A DNA stretch of 9,210 nt from Ruminococcaceae bacterium UBA1417 (GTDB lineage: Bacteria > Bacillota > Clostridia > Oscillospirales > Acutalibacteraceae), in the NCBI GenBank assembly GCA_002305575.1, contig DBPP01000008.1, positions 1 to 9,210 of the forward strand, read 5' to 3'. The notes beneath the pieces are model-generated. The model was given only the letters and a program-made list of their open reading frames with translations. It was not told where the DNA came from and ran no database searches. Made by a program: the position numbers and the translations under genes. Numbering within the stretch: the first letter of the stretch is position 1; each line of letters opens with the position of its first letter. Shown here piece after piece: positions 5,904 through 9,210 of the stretch.

Positions 5904-7779
5904 AATACGGTATACATTCCACGCGGAAGCGGATCCTCATTGCGGCGATTTCCAGTGTGACCGCCATTGCGCTGGTCGTCACCGGCGTCACGGTTTTTAT
6001 GAATGTCCAAAAATCCAACGCCGCCGTTGATGTGGAGCCCGTTTCAAACGTGTCCACCATGTACTGGGGCGATCAATCCAATACATACGGGGTTGCAACG
6101 AGCGATTTTATCCAGTCTCTATATCCCGATACGGAAAAATCCATTTCTGAAATTTTCGTCAAGGAAGGCCAAGCGGTTAAAATTGGCGACGTACTTCTTC
6201 AATACGACACCACAAAGTTGGAGTTGAACGTTGAAAGCAAAAAGCTGGAGCAGGAAAAGAAAAGCTACGAGCTGCAACAGGCCAACAAGGATCTCATCCG
6301 GCTGCAAAATACGCCGCCGTATGTGGAGCCTGTTTTCCCTGATCCGGAGCCAACGCCCAGTCCAACGCCTGTACCGCCGTCAAAGGCAGAGCTGTATACG
6401 GAAATCAACGAGCATTCGAAACCCTTCCAGGGCAGCGGCACATCGGAGGATCCCTACGTCTTCCTTTGCACCGAAGACTGCGTTCTGACCAAGGAATTTC
6501 TGATGCGGCTTCTGGGGCTGAGCACACTGACCCCCACTCCTTCGCCTACGCCCACGCCAACCCCTGTTCCGGATTCTACTGACGTGCCGACGCCGTCTCC
6601 TACGCCTAATGCGGTTGAAACACCGGAACCTACGCCGGAAGGAACCGAAGAGCTGCCGCCGGATACCGAGCCAAATCAGACACCGGAACCTATCCCAAGC
6701 ACGGAGCCGACGCCGGAGTCCGATACCGGCTTGGGCGCTTCCTTGGTTTCCTGGTTCCGACTTTTGACAACCGACGACACGGACCATACAGCCGCGCCCG
6801 ACAGTTTTGAGCTTCCGAACGGACCGTTTGCGGCACGCTTTGAAGTTCATGAGGAAAATAACGAAAACCTCCCCTTCCTCAAGGGTTGGGCAATGGACGG
6901 CCACCGGATCTCCGCCGGCTTTTTCCTGGAAGACGCTGCGCCCGAGGACAACATCGCCATGCTCAGTGTCGATCCGGACGACCCTTGGGTCGCGCCGATC
7001 AATCCAGGCGACGGCATGTATACACAGGAACAGCTGAATCAGATGATTGCTGAAAAGAAACAGCAAATCATGGATCTCGAGCTTGCCGTAAAACAGGCAA
7101 AATTGGATTTGAACAAAGCCAAACTGGAGCTTGAAAATGCAACCGTCACCTCTACAGTAAATGGAACTGTAAAAACACTCACCGATCTTGACACGGCGAT
7201 CGCCTCCAACGCCCCCTTCCTCGTCGTCTCCGGCGGCGACGGTTTCTATGTGACCGGCACACTGAACGAATCGCTGTTGGGCCGTGTCCACGTGGGCGAC
7301 ACCATTTCCGTCTCCGCGTGGGAAATTGGGATGACCATGGAGGCCGAAATTGTAAAAATTTCCGATTTCCCGACCACAAGCAATGGGTACAGTGGTTCGG
7401 GCAACCCCAACACCTCCAACTACGCCTTCACAGCTTTCATCTCAAACGCCGAGGGATTGCAAAACGGCATGATGCTGGATATCATCCTGCAGGCCGGTTC
7501 AGAAGACGGCGCGTCGAACGACACGCTTTACCTCTCCAAAGCTTACATCCGCAGCGATGAAGGCGGCCGGTATATCCTGAAAGTCGGCGATGACAGGCGG
7601 GTGCACAAAACTTACATTCAAACGGGAAAAACCGTTTACAATGATTATCTCGAAATCAAGGGGGATGTTCTGACCACCGCGGATTATGTGGCCTTCCCCT
7701 ACGGTACACAAGCCATCGACGGCGCCAAGGCCAACCTGCCGGAAGACGCCGTGCTTGGAGAAAGCGAGGCGCCTACAGA

Positions 7780-7783
<4 letters not shown>
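5900..7783 (+). CDS. ABC exporter adaptor 2 (HlyD/MFP family) with a large insertion in the coiled-coil hairpin
   Basis: At 627 residues this adaptor is much longer than the usual 350-450. One N-terminal membrane segment lies at about 12-34. The first lipoyl half is at 78-103 (I-F-V-K-E-G-Q-A-V-K-I-G-D). An ascending helix at 104-137 is rich in K, E, L and Q. The chain then leaves the fold for about 235 residues (138-372) and re-enters a helix at 373-413 (Q-E-Q-L-N-Q-M-I-A-E-K-K-Q-Q). Next come the second lipoyl half (T-S-T-V-N-G-T-V-K at 417-425) and a beta-barrel region at about 448-535. The insertion has Pro/Thr/Glu-rich linkers (about 139-160 and 209-274) around two non-repetitive blocks (161-208 and 300-346). 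The first block holds G-S-G-T-S-E-D-P-Y and C190/C194. Start: GGAGGTGAT ends 3 bases before the ATG, whose ATGA overlaps the ATPase stop. Position between ATPase and permease genes points to the same exporter. The adaptor call is firm; the insert is not a domain I recognise. Confidence 0.85.
6527..6721 (+). repeat. Pro/Thr/Glu-rich low-complexity coding stretch in adaptor 2
   Basis: Residues about 210-274 of adaptor 2 consist largely of T-P, S-P, P-T-P and later E-P-T-P-E units. The DNA contains many ACGCC, CCTACG and GACGCC variants of the same codon pairs. A shorter P-T-P-S-P-T-P-V-P-P copy lies at about residues 151-160 (6350-6379). Such segments are usually extended and flexible, and act as spacers in extracytoplasmic Gram-positive proteins. 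Confidence 0.85.
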
Positions 7784-9036
<1,253 letters not shown>

Positions 9037-9065
9037 AGCCGTGTGAGTAACAAAAACAGGCAAAC

Positions 9066-9090
9066 TGCGTCGGCTTTGAAGGCTGACGCA
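9066..9090 (+). terminator. Weak stem-loop after the exporter operon
   Basis: The arms TGCGTCGGC (9066-9074) and GCTGACGCA (9082-9090) pair over 9 bp including one G-T wobble, with a 7-base loop, 30 bases after the permease stop. Only two T follow, so as an intrinsic terminator it would be weak; an mRNA 3'-end stabiliser is equally possible. Confidence 0.35.
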
Positions 9091-9151
9091 TTCAGAAGAA
9101 AAGCCATCCGGTACTGAACCGAACCAGTAAAAACGGACAATAGACAAAAAG

Positions 9152-9190
9152 CCCCTTGATGTAGGAAAATAAAAGTACTACATCAGGGGG
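9152..9190. terminator. Long stem-loop sequestering a downstream ribosome binding site
   Basis: The arms 9152-9164 (CCCCTTGATGTAG) and 9178-9190 pair over 13 bp with one wobble, around a 13-base A-rich loop. On the minus strand the stem is followed by C and five T, an excellent terminator. On the plus strand the 3' arm ends in AGGGGG, the likely ribosome binding site of the frame at 9198, so folding of a read-in transcript would hide it. This dual arrangement is described for the left end of IS200. Confidence 0.65.
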
Positions 9191-9197
9191 TATTGTT

Positions 9198-9210
9198 ATG
9201 TCGGGCAAAA
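9198..9210 (+). CDS. Start of a reading frame, possibly an IS200-type tnpA (truncated by window end)
   Basis: ATG at 9198 begins M-S-G-K before the window ends. AGGGGG at 9185-9190 lies 7 bases upstream and is paired in the stem-loop. A short polar N-terminus is compatible with IS200-type Y1 transposases, but four residues cannot identify a protein. It could also be an unrelated gene. Confidence 0.35.

Larger units (their letters stand above)
9152..9210 (+). mobile_element. Possible left end of an IS200-like insertion sequence (runs off window)
   Basis: A subterminal hairpin sits immediately before a small reading frame and overlaps its ribosome binding site, with no terminal inverted repeat. 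This is the arrangement known for IS200-group elements of the IS200/IS605 family. The exact left boundary cannot be placed; it may be a few bases outside the stem. Only four codons of the frame are visible, so this rests on layout alone. Confidence 0.35.

Noticed and set aside
6527..6721. CRISPR-like or noncoding repeat array in the Pro/Thr stretch
   Set aside because: The repetition follows codons in frame, has no spacers of constant length, and is explained by low-complexity protein sequence.
6380..7291. Minus-strand open frame of 303 codons inside adaptor 2
   Set aside because: Its Arg/Gly-rich runs are the antisense reading of the Pro/Thr codons. The sense strand has a recognisable adaptor fold and coupled starts.
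9112..9129. Short inverted repeat TACTG/CAGTA after the permease gene
   Set aside because: It has only 5 bp of pairing with an 8-base loop and no T run, so it is expected by chance.

Overview
The window looks like chromosome of a low-to-mid GC Gram-positive anaerobe, most likely a Clostridia/Oscillospirales-type Firmicute. The grounds are strong GGAGG-type ribosome binding sites on almost every gene, consensus sigma-A promoters, a secreted SH3b/CHAP-like protein, a viroplasmin-RNase HI fusion, and a MacB-type exporter with adaptors but no outer-membrane channel gene. This is inference from gene content; no rRNA or other marker gene is present.

Layout. Positions 1-609 (+) hold the C-terminal part of an FAD-dependent oxidoreductase that begins upstream of the window. 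It converges on an RNase HI gene (693-1301, -) across a 19-bp perfect, probably bidirectional terminator. A secreted SH3b-SH3b-cysteine-peptidase-like gene (1509-2570, +) follows under a near-consensus promoter. It converges on cysK (2644-3588, -) over a second stem-loop terminator. cysK and the next operon are divergent, with a recognisable promoter on each strand.

Positions 3814-9036 (+) are one tightly coupled four-gene operon: adaptor 1 (HlyD/MFP type), ABC ATPase, adaptor 2 (HlyD/MFP type with a very large insertion) and MacB/FtsX-type permease. All three junctions are 4-base ATGA stop/start overlaps, so the proteins are probably made in fixed ratio. The likely product is a mechanotransmission-type ABC exporter: ATPase dimer on the cytoplasmic face, permease dimer in the membrane, and two different adaptors on the outer face. 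The family suggests export of, or resistance to, peptides or amphiphilic compounds; the substrate cannot be read from the sequence.

After the operon is about 115 bp without a gene, containing one weak hairpin. Then comes a long stem-loop whose 3' arm includes the only ribosome binding site of a reading frame starting at 9198 and cut off by the window end. This resembles the left end of an IS200-like insertion sequence, but too little is present to be sure.

The points most worth following are the two-adaptor exporter, the domain apparently split by a Pro/Thr-rich spacer inside adaptor 2, the Asp/Gly-rich tail of adaptor 1, and the possible IS200-like end. The other genes look ordinary.
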